Assembly: GCF_018687715.1 (NCBI RefSeq)
Contig: NC_056761.1
Span: forward strand, 15,078,501 to 15,142,500
Direction: 5' to 3'
From: Carya illinoinensis
Taxonomy: Eukaryota > Streptophyta > Magnoliopsida > Fagales > Juglandaceae
Length of the DNA: 64,000 nt
In this document: one piece after another, positions 48,379-60,171 of the stretch
Layout: each line of letters begins with the position of its first letter
Position numbering within the stretch: the first letter of the stretch is position 1
Notes under the pieces: generated by a model
The model's input: only the letters and a program-made list of their open reading frames with translations
The model's database searches: none
What the model was told of the DNA's origin: nothing
Translations under genes and position numbers: made by a program

Positions 48379-48632
48379 ATTTAGAAAACTAGTTTGGATA
48401 TTTTTTCGATTACCAAGTCTTTTGATTATGAAAAAGGATTGATTTATAAAAGAAAATCTTATAAGAAATATAAGAATTTTTAAATTGATATAGAATTTTT
48501 AAATTTAATCCTCCTCTTATTATATCTATTTTTTATAAGATATTGGTGAACAAGGGTCAAATCCATAAACTCCATTTTAAAAATGTGAATCTTATGCCAT
48601 CAGGCAATATGCCCTGGTTTTATATCCTTCAT

Positions 48633-50175
48633 TAGGCCTGTTCATCCGGGTTCCGACCCGAAAATCCAGGTAGACCAAAACCGGAACCCGGATTTCAAAT
48701 CCGGGCCGAAACCCGGACCGGGTTAGCCCGGGTCAGAAACGGGCCGGACCCCAGATGAATCCGGGTTTTGAAAAACCCAGATTCCGGTTTCCGGATTGAA
48801 CCCGGGGGTTTTTTTTTTTTAATAAAAATTAAAAAACCCATATAAAAGCCAAGAATAAATTTTTTAACAAGGGCTGGAATCTGGGTCTGATTTTTTTTAT
48901 AAAAAGCAAGAATAAATTTGATTCAACCCAAATTTATTTTGCACTTCTGACAGAATAAAACTTAGATCGCAGTTATTTTGCACTTTTGCACTTCTTCCAC
49001 AACCAATACATATCATAGGACTTCAAAAACGAATTGAGTATAGATTCAACCCAAATCTCATTCATCTCTTGAAGCAGGATCCATCCCAGTTGAAGGGCTA
49101 TCAGCAAAATACTCTTGATGCTTCACATTCAAGCCATGCTGCTCATCAATAACCAATGAATCAATTCTAACATTTATACTAATGACAAAATCAGTACACA
49201 GGCTAAATTAAAAGCAACGAGTTCTAGAACAAAAAAGTTTCTAACATTTATAGTTTCCAGACGTCGACTGGGTTGGATCTCCTCAAAGTTTTGAGGCTTC
49301 TACCAAATCCTTTTGCTTAATTCTAAAAATTTATTATTACAATACTAAAATGAATTTAAACAAAAAATAACACATCAGAAGTATTAGGTTGATGGATTTT
49401 ACTACTGTGCTGCCCAGCGTTGGGCGTGTCTCTATTCTCATCAAAATATTCAAACATTCAAACAACAAACCCCTAAAATACATTCAAACATTCTCATCAA
49501 AACAGACCAATCAACAAAGAAATAAAAGGAAAAAACCTAAAAGATCTAATAGCTCGGGGTTTGGAGTGATTTCTCCAAATTTTTGTTTATGTATTGTGTC
49601 AAAAATAACTCGGCAATAAAGTTGTTGCAGAGGCCTCTGCCTCTTCAAGCTCAGAAACCACCCGACAACAAATCTACACAGACCCAAATCGGAATAAAAT
49701 GGACCCAAATCGTAGAGAACAAACCTTGGGGGTCACGAGGATGACGGCGATGACTAGGGTTTCGGGGCTCAAAACAGAGAGAGAGAGAGAGGTCAGTTAG
49801 GGACGAAGACCTTCGAGCGAAGGAGTTCCATCTTCTTCCCGTATCTGCTCTCTCTCCATCAACTAACCATTGAGATCTTGGAGATGGGAACCCTGAGACG
49901 AAGCGGCTGCTAGGTTTCGCGTGAGAGAGAAGAGGGGGGGGGGCGGGGGAAGGATTGGGGCCCGAGGGAGGCTAAACTAAATTTTTTTTTTTTTCCTTTT
50001 ATACAAACCCGGTTACACCGGGTTACTAATACGGAACCCGGGTTTCTTACCCGGATCCGGACCGAATAAATCCGGTTTGTCTAATGCGGGTTCCGGCCCG
50101 GATTAAACCCATAATCGGAATTCCGATTATCCGATTTCCGGGCCGGGCTAAATCCGGCCCGCATGAATAGTCCTA
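48633..50175. mobile_element. Non-autonomous hAT element (1.54 kb) carrying a promoter/5'-UTR-like segment
   Basis: The ends TAGGCCTGTTCATCCGGG and ..CCCGCATGAATAGTCCTA are imperfect inversions, flanked by 8-bp duplications TCCTTCAT (48625-48632) and CCCTTCAT (50176-50183). Subterminal regions are dense in CCGG words on both sides. On the minus strand, 49960-49720 resembles a plant 5' leader: CT-rich, a GAAACCCTAG motif, and CCCCAAG|GTTTGT as a possible donor. An unrecognised open exon-like stretch lies at about 49200-49061. These could be remnants of the ancestral transposase gene or a captured host fragment. Confidence 0.75.
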
Positions 50176-50183
50176 CCCTTCAT

Positions 50184-50480
50184 CTCGTAGTTCTCTTGAA
50201 TCTCTTTCATGTAGCAGTCCCCGTAGTCTAGTGTTGCTGGGTATTAATCCTCTACTTTCTAACTTTTTGTGGTCTTTTTCCTTCCGGAAGATGCTTTCTC
50301 CTTTCATTAGTTGGGCTTTATTAGACCTATTTGGGCTTTAGGATTCTCGCATTGGGTTGTGGTCATTATTTGGCCCAATCCATTTAAACTAAATAAACAG
50401 CATGAGCAAACCGAAGAATAATTATAGCATCTATTCTAAGAAATCTGTAAGCAAAGTAAGGCAAACTCTCACCAGTTACG
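50184..50480. other. Intergenic DNA, nothing recognised
   Basis: No gene or repeat that I can name. Confidence 0.35.
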
Positions 50481-50488
50481 TAATTGGA

Positions 50489-50643
50489 AAAGTATAGTTA
50501 CAAGTACAATTATATATTAATCTGTGTATTAATATAATGTAATTGGTTAAAAAATAGATTTTATTAAAAAGAGTGTTAATTTAAATTTTAAGTATAAATA
50601 AATCAGTATTGATACACAGATTAGTGTGTAACTGTGCTTATAT
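50489..50643. mobile_element. Small foldback MITE
   Basis: AGTTAC..TATATTAATCTGTGTATTAATA at the left is inverted at the right as TATTGATACACAGATTAGTGTGTAACT. The arms are about 35-45 bp around an AT-rich centre. Target duplication not defined. Confidence 0.6.
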
Positions 50644-50649
50644 GTAGCA

Positions 50650-51610
50650 AAACTCTTATGTAAAACAGGACATTCATTTTAAAACGCAACTAATTAGAGG
50701 TACCTATTTTCTCTTTTTATCTCTCTCTCTCTTTTCTTTTTTCTTTTTTTTTCTTTTTTTTCTTTTTTATGTAAAGCATGAACTTTTTATATCTATCTGT
50801 TTTAATTTTTTCTATATTTATGGATAAATTAGAAACAAAATAATATTTACAGTCATAAACTGCATATACACTATATATTATTTTTTTTAAATGAATAAAT
50901 ATAAAATTCATATAATAAAAAAATTAAATTTTTTCAATTAAACTTTATTTTTATTTTTAAAATAAGTATGCGGCATATTTCATAATTATATCCAACATTA
51001 TTTAAATTACAAAAAATATTCATTTAAATGCGTTGTCTATACACGTGTCACATAAGGGAGACAACACCTGCGTATGATTAGTCAACAAATTTGCGTCACA
51101 TGAATGTATCCCGACCTTTATATTTACCCATTATTCAGGGAGTAAGGTATGCGATTTGGCCTTTATATAATACAAAATTATTAAAAGAAAAATGGGAGGA
51201 ATTATATTGTTTTTTAAAAAAAAAAAAAATAATATAACAATTCTATCACGTGAACCTTTCCGGTGGCTACGCAGCCTACGCTAACATGCCGCCATAGTTG
51301 ATAAACGGCAATAATATGATATGTATGCATTCTATGCCTATTAAGGCAAAAGCAAAAGTGATTCGTTAAAATAACTTTGACCAACTTGAACATATGACCA
51401 GTAACGGTTGCATCCTATGACTAGTCAGATTAGTAAGATCTAGTCTTTACCCTCTGGAGTGCGGGATTGTTGATTGAGAATTGTATCCCTAATTACTGTC
51501 GTTTTATCGGTATGTTTGGCCCTTATAACTCATATAGTACGATTGAATATAAAACCTTTTTTCTTTTTTAAATATTATTTGAGGATCAAGATTTTCGTAC
51601 AAATGTTTTG
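50650..51610. other. AT-rich intergenic DNA
   Basis: Contains a CT/T-rich run near 50715-50765 and otherwise nothing that I recognise. Confidence 0.35.
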
Positions 51611-51614
51611 GAGG

Positions 51615-51777
51615 AATGCTATTGATAGTATTTGAGTATACAAGTGTCTTATAACTACTTTAAAAAATAAGTAGATATAGGATCTACATAAAAATTATTT
51701 TTTAATAGTAAATTATACTATTTTTCAAAACGATTGCAAGACATTTATTCATTATGTAACTGTATATAGCATTACTC
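51615..51777. mobile_element. Probable MITE related to the Mutator-type MITE
   Basis: The ends GAGGAATGCTATTGATAG and ..CTGTATATAGCATTACTC are inverted relatives and resemble the termini of the 48207 element. I found no clear 9-bp duplication, so the insertion may be old. Confidence 0.5.
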
Positions 51778-51779
51778 AA

Positions 51780-53975
51780 TTTTTTATTCAGATATAATAG
51801 AGTTTGTATACTGTATCTCTCTTCAAATTATAAACTAGTGATGATACAAATAGGCATTACATGGTCATGATCGATGAAACTCAACATTCGTAAAAATCTT
51901 GTATGAATTTTGTTAAATAATGTTAATTCTAATTACCTCAAAGAATGGAATTCCTATAAGTCTAAGTCTTTACTCATCTTGCAGTCCACGTTACTTTGTT
52001 GTTTGCACTTCTACGTTGCTTAAGAGGATATTGAAGTCTCCTACAAAATTTCACACTTCAAGATCAAGAGATATAGATAGTTTTTCTAGAAAATATAGAG
52101 AGGGATGAGGGTTTTTCTCTTTTATATGTAGACTTTTCTACACCCCTAATTTAAGGTACGTAAAAATTCTTATTTAAAGAGTTTTCACATTAGAAGTTAA
52201 TTAACTTCCCTGAAGTTATGGTAGTGGTAGGGAGTTATTAACTTCCCATCCATGTGGACACAAAATGGGTTATGGGGGGTAACCCACTACCAACAAACTC
52301 CATGCTCAATTGCTTTTAAATTATAATGAGTTCCACTTCTGACCAGTTGGGTTGATATTGGGAAGTTAACAGCCTTCAATTAAAATCTGACACATAAGAA
52401 GTTTTGTATCATTCACACTAAAATTGGTCCCATCTGATTATTTCAAGAAAATGTAATTTCTGATAGTAGAACGTGAGAAGTCACAATATAGGAACTTCAT
52501 CTAGCTTCTCCAAACCATTTGCCGCCACCCCAAATCCAAACTACCACCGCACCAAACCAGGTCCGTCGCCTCCGCAACCAAAAAAGTCGTAGCACCACCA
52601 AGCTCCGTCCCACCCACAAAACTCTTTCTCCCCTACGAAGCTTTGTCGCCCACCAAACTGAGACCCATTTAAGGAAAAAAAAAAAAACAAAACCTATGAA
52701 ACTCTTTCTCCTCCACGAAATCTCCATTGTGGTTTAAGTTGAGATCAACCATTTTCGAAGATGGATGCAAGGGAAAAATTAGTGTTAGCTTGATTGGCAT
52801 TGGGAATCCACCAAGATTATGGCTTAGATGTGGCTCGGGTTCATGGTAAACTTGATCTTTGTCGATTGACAAACCCAAAAACTACCCAAACAATAAAAAT
52901 GCTGGGAAATTATTCGTTGGAATTCATTATTTGGGTGGTCCTAGTACAATACCTACAATAATTAATGCTATCCTTTAGCGAGTGAGAGCAATCCCAACAA
53001 GTAGGATGCCATGAATCACAACACTTTTCATTTTTCTACCATTTCAAGCTCTTTTTGTTTTTGTTTTTTTAATGAAAGCCCAATGGTGAAAGCCTCCCAT
53101 ACCAAGCTTTGAATCCACCTTCATGTCGAGAATTGCAAGCCTGTTGTTTGCAGCATCAACCTTTCTCGAGGTATCGATGAGAGAGGGAAAGGGGATTTTC
53201 GCATGGGAGGGCAGAGCAAGGGAGCTTTCTTCACAGCACGATCAGCTGTAGGCAAGCACAAAAAATGTGAAATAGAAGTCTCATGTCAAATATTTATTGG
53301 AGGGCTGTTATTAGAGAGGTAGCAGACCAACCGGTGGAAAGATATTCTCAATTATAATTAGTGTTTGAATGGATAGATTATAAAATAATCTTATTCTCCC
53401 AAAAAACTACATTTATGTCAAGCCAAACATGCTCTGGCTCCTAGTGTCTTTCCAATGGTCATTTAGCATTAGAGGAAGCCATATTTGAGGGCCATAGATG
53501 GTTGTATCATGCCCTTTTCGAAAGAATCGTACCTTACTCAACCAAGCCTTGCTTTCCCTTCTGTATTCTTAGTTTTCTCCTTATTGTTTCACTTAGCTAG
53601 CTTTCCCCTTGCCAGGGAACTCGCTGCTTGTTTTAACCTTTGGCTATCTATCTCCACCCCCTCCCCAAAAAAAATGTAACTAGAGAAGTTCTAAACTAAA
53701 AAGATGGGGGCGAAAAGAGCTAGTCCTAGTAGTTTCTTTCTTTATTTGAAAATGGTAGCATTTAATAATAAATATGTTAAAAAAAGTGATTATTTATTAG
53801 AATTTTTTTATATAACCATCACTTTGGAAGATGCTTCACAAGTTTTTGAACGGATGCTCATGCATTTGCCTTGTGCATTACAGAACAGGATTCATGTGAA
53901 CTAAGTTTGATTTTCAGAAATACCACCATTGGTCTCAAACATTATCCATATCATGAGAATATTTAATGTCTATAC
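51780..53975. other. Intergenic DNA without a recognised gene
   Basis: Open frames at 51920-52108, 52497-52878 and 53485-53904 have no known domain. The 52500-52640 stretch is C-rich and proline/threonine-coding in several frames, more likely composition than a gene. A hAT-like end TCTACACCCCTAA lies at 52137-52149. Confidence 0.35.
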
Positions 53976-54243
53976 ATGCGTGCAGCCAAGGTTTTCCTAG
54001 CATCATCTCTTTTCCTCTCTCTCACTTATCCCTTTCTCTTTCTTCAAAATCTTATAGGTAGTTATATATTCATATATATGACATCAATTGCAAGAAGGAA
54101 TGCAAGCTTAGTGCTTACATTTGTGAAGTTAGATATTATTTGGTATCACACAAACATCTGGATTCCTAGTAAGTACTACCTAGCAATCACCAAAACATGT
54201 AACATAAGTACTGTTCTTTCTCTATGTCCTTTCATTAAAAATC

Positions 54244-56316
54244 TCAGATGGAGCTGTTACTCTTCGACACTCTTAGGAACGAGCCACTCTTGGTGATCTC
54301 CCGCAAGGGCTTATCCGTAAACCGGATTAAATTATAGACCAATGCACCAGATACAGCCCCAAGAATCGGTCCTGCAATGTATACCCATATCCCCCTGTAT
54401 TCATTGTGCACAAAGGCAGGCCCCAAGCTTCTTGCAGGATTCATTGATGCACCCGAAATCGGCCTGTCAAAGGTGATGACTCATCATAATGTCCAAAATT
54501 AAGTGTTAATATGAACACATACTTTTCATGAAATATATTAACAAATCAGATCAGATTAAGTTATTACCCTGCAAACATCACGTTGAGTAGGACTGTGGAG
54601 CCAACAGCAAGGCCAGCAAGCTCTCCAATCTGCAGAGACCAAAAATATATTAAATTAAATGGTTTTAAGAATTCATTCGTAATTTTCAAAAGGGATAGGC
54701 TTAAAAATTATTTTAGCATTACATCTCAAACACGTTATTTGATATGGAAAGATTGTGGATGAAATAGGTCAACGAGTTCGGAACAAAACTAATCATCTCA
54801 TCACACTAACAGTTTGGTTACTTTTATTGGAAACTTGAGACCAATGTAAAAGATAAGGAACTAACAGCTCTGTTGTCGGTGGCAACACCGGATATTACAA
54901 ACATGAGGTAGAATGTGATTATGAACTCCAGGACAAAAGACTGCACTTCTGACCCCGACGGCAATGTTCCTGCGAAAAAGTTCTGGTGCCCATTGAATAT
55001 GAGCCGAAGGGTTCCGCTTGCCATTGTTGATCCAAGGACTTGAGCAAATACGTAAGTTGGCACCTGAATATATAATTTGAAAAGAGAGAGAGACAACAAG
55101 AAAATTCTTATGAGAGACAAATTTTATTAACATATCCATTCGGTTCTGAGCGTGGGATTATCTGCAGAATATTATGTTGTGTTAAGATATAATACAAGTA
55201 ATTTGAATAATCTCTTTCCATGGGAAGTTTTTGGTACAAGTGACACTTTAACATAGAATCAGACCGGAAGTGCTTAATTCGAACCCATATTTCAAAGTTG
55301 AAGCATCAGGGGTTTAAATTAAGCTTGAAACAGAGTCATTAAGACACAAAAATTCCCCAAAATTAAACCCCCTTTTTTGGTAGAGTTGGCTTACAAAAAT
55401 GTAAGTTGAAACCCACCTGAAAATTGTATTGTTAAGAACATGCCGTTTGAAACAAAGTTAAAGGACCAAATGATAATGTTCCTCCGAAGGAAATTTCGTT
55501 TTATACAAACTACCGAAAGGGTTGAATGCATTCACCTTCCTTTGAGTGCACCCAAAACCTAAGTCTGTATATATATTAGCTTTATCCATTATTTGAGATG
55601 AAGAGATGGAGTAGTGGTCAGGATGGAGTTATACCTGTTTCCATGGAAATCTCTTGCAAGTGGCAAAGGCTATGGTAACGGCGGGATTAAAATGGGCACC
55701 GGAGATGTGGCCAACGGAGTAAACCAAAACCATCACAGCCAGTCCCCAAACGATTGAAATTCCGGGCTGAGTCACCACCTTGTCATTGCCCATATTCACC
55801 ACCACCGCCGCACATCCGGCGAATATCAAGAAGTATGTACCTACTGCCTCCGCAATCATCTGTCATCAATACAAAATTTCCGTTTCCATGTTAAGTAGAT
55901 TAATAGTTTTAGACGACTTGAAACTGGCAAAAACAGAGCTGAACAAAATGACCCAAAAATACACTCATGTAGTACATTGTTTTTTATGTAACAACTTTCC
56001 AATTATCATATATGATGAATTATTTCAAAATAAGAAAACGAGATGAACAATTTGCGTTTAGCGACTGAGAAAACGACATGGCGATGATCACGAGGATAAA
56101 AAAATTTGAACGGAATTTAAAAGAAAATGTTTGTTATGAAGGGTTCAAAGTAATCGGAGGAAGAAGAGGTGTGCTCACCTTCTGCACGAATGGTACGGAG
56201 ATAAAGAAGCCTTCTTCATGGTTGATTTTGGAGGTAGAGGAGGTGTGATTAGCATCACCTTCTTTAACATTCAAAACAACCGCGTGGTTTCCATTACTTA
56301 CTGCTTCTTCAGCCAT
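54244..56316 (-). CDS. NIP-type aquaporin (NOD26-like intrinsic protein, subgroup I-like)
   Basis: Five minus-strand exons (56316-56179, 55859-55635, 55063-54866, 54629-54568, 54463-54244) with GT..AG introns give 280 residues, normal for NIPs. The start is the ATG at 56316 (M-A-E-E-A-V); the frame runs upstream only into non-ATG codons. NPA boxes are H-F-N-P-A-V (N at about 104) and S-M-N-P-A-R (N at 216), and six membrane helices are recognisable. Trp in S-I-V-W-G-L (about 84), an Ala in the second loop and the Arg of N-P-A-R fit the W-V-A-R selectivity filter of NIP subgroup I, which passes water, glycerol, ammonia or metalloids. The C-terminal tail is serine-rich (S-K-S-N-S-S-I), similar to regulatory phosphorylation tails. 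A partial second copy is at the left edge of the window. Confidence 0.93.
55140..55445 (-). repeat. NIP intron 2 segment shared with 6509-6935, includes a possible LTR/primer-site remnant
   Basis: Within the intron, CACTTTAACA is followed by TAGAATCAGACCGGAAG (TAGTATCAGAGCAGAAG in the other copy). This looks like the end of an LTR plus a tRNA-Met primer site in both copies, implying an LTR fragment that predates the duplication. Confidence 0.5.
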
Positions 56317-56465
56317 CACTTTTGACACCAAAAGAAGGTAAGAGACAAGAAGGATCCGAGACGGAGAAAGAGAGAGATTGCTCAGCTTTGGCTCTCAACC
56401 TCGAACTGGACCAGAAGCGAGCAGAAAAACTCCAATTTATAGGTGCCAAAAGGTCCAGAAAAGGG

Positions 56466-56497
56466 AATAGAGAGAGAGAGAGAGAGAGAGAGAGAGC
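56466..56497. repeat. (GA)n / (CT)n microsatellite upstream of NIP
   Basis: About 14 GA units on the plus strand, read as CT on the coding strand of the NIP gene, 150 bases above its ATG. It probably lies in the 5' leader or core promoter; CT-rich leaders are common in plant genes. Confidence 0.85.
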
Positions 56498-56559
56498 CAG
56501 ATGGACTTTTTCAAAGGGAGAGAGAGTGATCATACGGATAACTCTTCATTGTGTTTTAC

Positions 56560-57300
56560 GATCTTTATAAAATAAAGATCTTAGGAGATACCGTTGAAAA
56601 ATGTGACGTTTATGGGTTGTCGACTGAGAAAAGTATTGGCTTTGAAAAAAATAAAAAATAAAAAAACGGAGAGAGAACATGAATGCCCCATTTAAAGTCT
56701 TCTAAACACCATTAATTGCCTATACGGGCACCCATGACTCGTCACAGCATCGACATTGATTCCATCAAAATTATTTTTAAATTTTGATAAAAAGTATAAA
56801 TTTTTCATGAACCAAAAATCTTCCTATTCATAATTTTATATTGGATTAGCCATTAGATTCATCAAAATAATAATATAATATTATTTTTTTAATAATATTT
56901 TTTTTTTCATATTTTACAATTAAGCCTACTATATGTACATTAATAATTTAATTTGATATTTAAATTATTGATTTCCATTTAATTTGAAGGCAGTATATAT
57001 TGTACCTTTTATTAACTTATATGGACCTACACACACATAAATATATATATGTGTGTCAATATTGAAGGCAGAGACAATTGTGCCTTTTATTAACTTATAT
57101 GGATATATTTATATTTATTTATATTAAAGGCAATATCACAAATAATTATATGGGGCTAAATATCGTATACAGCTGCAACATCTGGAGCTATGACCTGAAC
57201 TGGACGTGGAGAGTCACTTGATGGGCATCTTTCTCAAAGCTGTTCAAATTTCAGTTGTGCCTTGCCTGTTGATTTGAAGTAATGCAATGGTATCCTCTGA
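56560..57300. other. AT-rich intergenic DNA with a dispersed-repeat fragment
   Basis: 56780-56980 matches the interior of the MITE at 47644. 56990-57140 contains a short imperfect tandem repeat around CCTTTTATTAACTTATATGGA. No gene seen. Confidence 0.45.
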
Positions 57301-57310
57301 ATGGGACAAT

Positions 57311-57444
57311 CTAATACACTTCTTGTCTTCTTAAGCAAACTTCCTCAGGACGTGTTTCTTCTTCCTCGTCATACTTCAGTAATTCCCCATTTCCGCTGCA
57401 GAGTCGGGTAGACAATGAGGGGGACACAGGTGCATAGTTGTTAC
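57311..57444 (-). pseudogene. NIPA-type magnesium transporter fragment, last exon
   Basis: After an acceptor (CCACAG, 57445-57450) the frame encodes S-P-S-L-S-T-R-L-C-S-G-N-G-E-L-L-K and ends C-L-R-R-Q-E-V-Y-stop, which I recognise as the C-terminal tail of a plant NIPA/DUF803 magnesium transporter. The membrane part and the exon before this tail are absent from the neighbourhood. The start is set by the acceptor; the frame is intact over 134 bp. Most likely a non-functional fragment. Confidence 0.65.
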
Positions 57445-58080
57445 CTGTGGTTATTTTTACAATAAAGCATGAAAAGCAAAAATAAATCAAGGCTTGATAT
57501 GTTGATCTGATACAGAAGTGAGCGGTTGAGATGAAAAGGGTACAAGTGAATTTATTACACACCTCTAAAAGATGAGCTTCTCTCAAAGTCTTTGGTCGAA
57601 TGCAATAAGATTGTTCCAGAAAGCACAACAATAAAGCCACATATTTATGTTACTATGGTTCCTCCACTTTGGCCATCCCAGTCCTGAGACCATAAGTTTC
57701 AACATACAATGCACTGACCCTTCAAACTTAGGATTTACGATGAAGGTGTGGACATGGCCAATAGGTGTAATATTTAACAAGATACTGCTGGATATCATAT
57801 CCTCTTCTGCAGGTGTCATTTCTAACCCTTTCCAAACCCAATCAACAAAAAACAAATATTTCTCCACTCCCACAAACAAACTGGGTTGGCAGAAGCTCAC
57901 AGCAAGTCCAGAAATTGTTAAGCGTAAGCCAAGATTTGTCTGCAGCACTTAACTATCATGCCTCAAGAAATAGTTTTGCGATGTTGCTTGCTCTGTTTAA
58001 TAAAGCCAACTCGAAAATGAAGCTAAGACTAGTAAAGTGAGAATATCCAATCCCAAAAATCAGTACTGACTTGACATTAC

Positions 58081-58173
58081 CTTAAACATAATGACGCTGG
58101 CTAGGATTGTAAGTGTTGTGAACATCACGTAGTATATGGGGGAGACAACGGCTGTGTTAAATGTGTCAAGCGC
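58081..58173 (-). pseudogene. NIPA-type magnesium transporter fragment, internal exon
   Basis: A 93-bp exon of 31 codons, A-L-D-T-F-N-T-A-V-V-S-P-I-Y-Y-V-M-F through S-V-I-M-F-K, is bounded by TTTTAG and GTAATG splice sites. It is the highly conserved penultimate membrane segment of NIPA transporters. The exon expected between this and 57444 (starting D-W-D in the family) is missing from the 640-bp gap, and no further 5' exons were found. The locus is therefore a broken copy or a captured fragment. Confidence 0.75.
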
Positions 58174-58449
58174 CTAAAACATCAAAGTAAAGTTGTTAGA
58201 GCAGATATTTTAGACTAAAAATTTACAACTTTGCAGACATCAAGAAACATCCAGAAGCTCTTGAATTTTGACAGATTTGCTTTTAAATGCGCCATTACCC
58301 TGACATATTTCAGAAATGCATTATCAATTACTCGCAAGGAAACCGTCAGTATGATCTAGAAGTACCATTAGGTTCAACTCAAGCTCAACAAATCCTATAA
58401 TGAAAAATGAGCAGGAGATGCATGGCAATCTTGGCAAGCTCAACAACTC

Positions 58450-58625
58450 AAGCTAAAATATTGTTCATCCAAGATAAAATATATAATAATTTAAGGAACA
58501 ACAAACACATATACAATTTGTTCATCCAAGATAAAATATTATGTTTGAAACTAACTACATAAACCACAATAGAACACATAGTAGCACATTTGAAGTTAAA
58601 TAAACCACAATAGAACACATCAACC
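58450..58625. repeat. Short local repeats
   Basis: TTGTTCATCCAAGATAAAAT occurs near 58460 and 58520, and AAACCACAATAGAACACAT near 58562 and 58602. They sit between the NIPA and phosphogluconolactonase fragments. Confidence 0.7.
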
Positions 58626-58655
58626 ATACTACCACACAAACATAACATTCCAACT

Positions 58656-58859
58656 CTACAGCTTTGAAGCAGCATCCTTGTCCAAAAACCAAGTCAACTT
58701 CCCTTCAGGTGAAACCATTTGAACATGAAGCTTAACTGAATTTTGACTCTTTCCTAAAGCTGTTTGCACTGCTCCAGCTTCATCGGCACCAGTTATCACA
58801 AGGGCAATGTATGTAGAAGAGTTGATCACTTGCCATGTAAAAGTAATTCTCTCAGAAAA
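58656..58859 (-). pseudogene. 6-phosphogluconolactonase C-terminal fragment
   Basis: The minus-strand frame encodes F-S-E-R-I-T-F-T, then V-I-N-S-S, V-I-T-G-A and the end V-Q-M-V-S-P-E-G-K-L-T-W-F-L-D-K-D-A-A-S-K-L-stop. I recognise this as the C-terminal ~70 residues of a plant 6-phosphogluconolactonase, the second enzyme of the oxidative pentose phosphate pathway. The catalytic N-terminal two-thirds is not present upstream, so this cannot encode a working enzyme. The upstream extension to 58928 is open but not family-like. Confidence 0.7.
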
Positions 58860-59453
58860 TAGGCAAGACATCTCTTGCCATTCAACAACACCCAAATCTT
58901 GTTTTTTTCCTGCACCTAAACTAATCATAATTCAACTCAACAAAGTCATAAACAAACTATGCTCTCCTAAATTTGTTTTGTAAGATAATTATGTCTTTCT
59001 AACCATCCGGAACCCATGTTCTCTTTTGACCTTACTATTGTCCTTGCAATCCCTTCTACCAAGTGGTGCTGCCATTAGTCTTAGACCAACACTTTCACAT
59101 AAATTTTTCTTCTTTTAAATTTATGAATCTCATTCGGATGCAGATCTGATCATTCATAATGATGGTTAGATGTTATTTATGCATGCAGGTAGAAAACATT
59201 ATACAGTGAACATGAAAAAACAAGACATGCAAGTCGGATCATAAGGCAAGATATACAACAATTTCCATGAACAGTATAACAATAATTCTCAATAACCAGG
59301 AAATAGCAGAGAAAAATAATAGATGCCTATTTCAATAAAAGTAACAAAAACGATATTAGAAGCAAAAACCGACAGATAAATATTTTTTCCGGTCCCAGAA
59401 ATAATGAATTCCAAAGAATCACAAGCTGGATTTCAATAATAAACTGGGTTTCA

Positions 59454-59648
59454 CTAATAAGCAAAAAGGTTGCTAATTTGGTACCCAACGGAAGTTGCTG
59501 CTGCTTGTATTGATTGAATGCCTCTCTTCGTCAAGCTCGAGCCTTGGAACCTAAAAGAAAAACTCTGCCTGGTCTGGAGGACCATGGGGCAAATGGGCCT
59601 TGCAAGAATGGAAGCATGAGAACCAGCTCCTAACAGCTTGACCTCCAT
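59454..59648 (-). pseudogene. Possible first exon with a plastid transit-peptide-like sequence
   Basis: The ATG at 59648 opens a basic, serine-rich, acid-poor sequence (S-F-R-F-Q-G-S-S-L-T-K-R-G and then A-A-A-T-S), typical of chloroplast targeting, preceded by a CT-rich leader on the minus strand (59660-60050). A donor could be G|GTACCA near 59484. I could not identify the protein, and no continuing exon is visible before the unrelated fragment at 58859. Confidence 0.4.
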
Positions 59649-60171
59649 TAAAATGGAAGATAGAGCTTAGAGGAAAAAACCAACAAAACAGAGAAGCGTT
59701 ACAACCCAAGACGAAAACAAGCGAAATTAACGGGAAGTTTGGCTGGCAAAAAAGAAGGAATAAATAAGTAAAAAGGAATAAATAAAAGGAAGAGAGAAAA
59801 TGGAGAGGAAAAATCGAAAGAGAGAAATGAAACTTTTTTTCGGATTCAGGGGTGAAAGAAACATCTGGGAGAGAAGAAAGACAGACGAAGAGAAAGGGTG
59901 AGAAAGAGAGAAACGGAATCACGGGCGAAAAAGAAAATAGCAGTTGAAAAAAGTGATTTTGTAATAAAATAATGGGATAGACGGTAAACAGTGAGTCTTT
60001 AAAGATGAAGATAAAACTAAATTTACTGTAACTCAAAGCTTGACTTTTAGCGTTTGATGAATCCAATGCCAGTGTTTTAACCTCCAAACCATTCAAATTT
60101 TGAAGTTTCCTTCATTTTACCGAGACCAATGCCAGTGCTCTTAGTATAGCATCATGCACTTCGGTGCCATT

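Noticed and set aside
52497..52878. Proline/threonine or tryptophan/arginine-rich frames
   Set aside because: Overlapping frames on both strands in a C-rich stretch; no domain, no splice context.
58929..59453. Search for the missing 5' part of the phosphogluconolactonase
   Set aside because: No frame on the minus strand shows family-like sequence, so a complete gene was not called.
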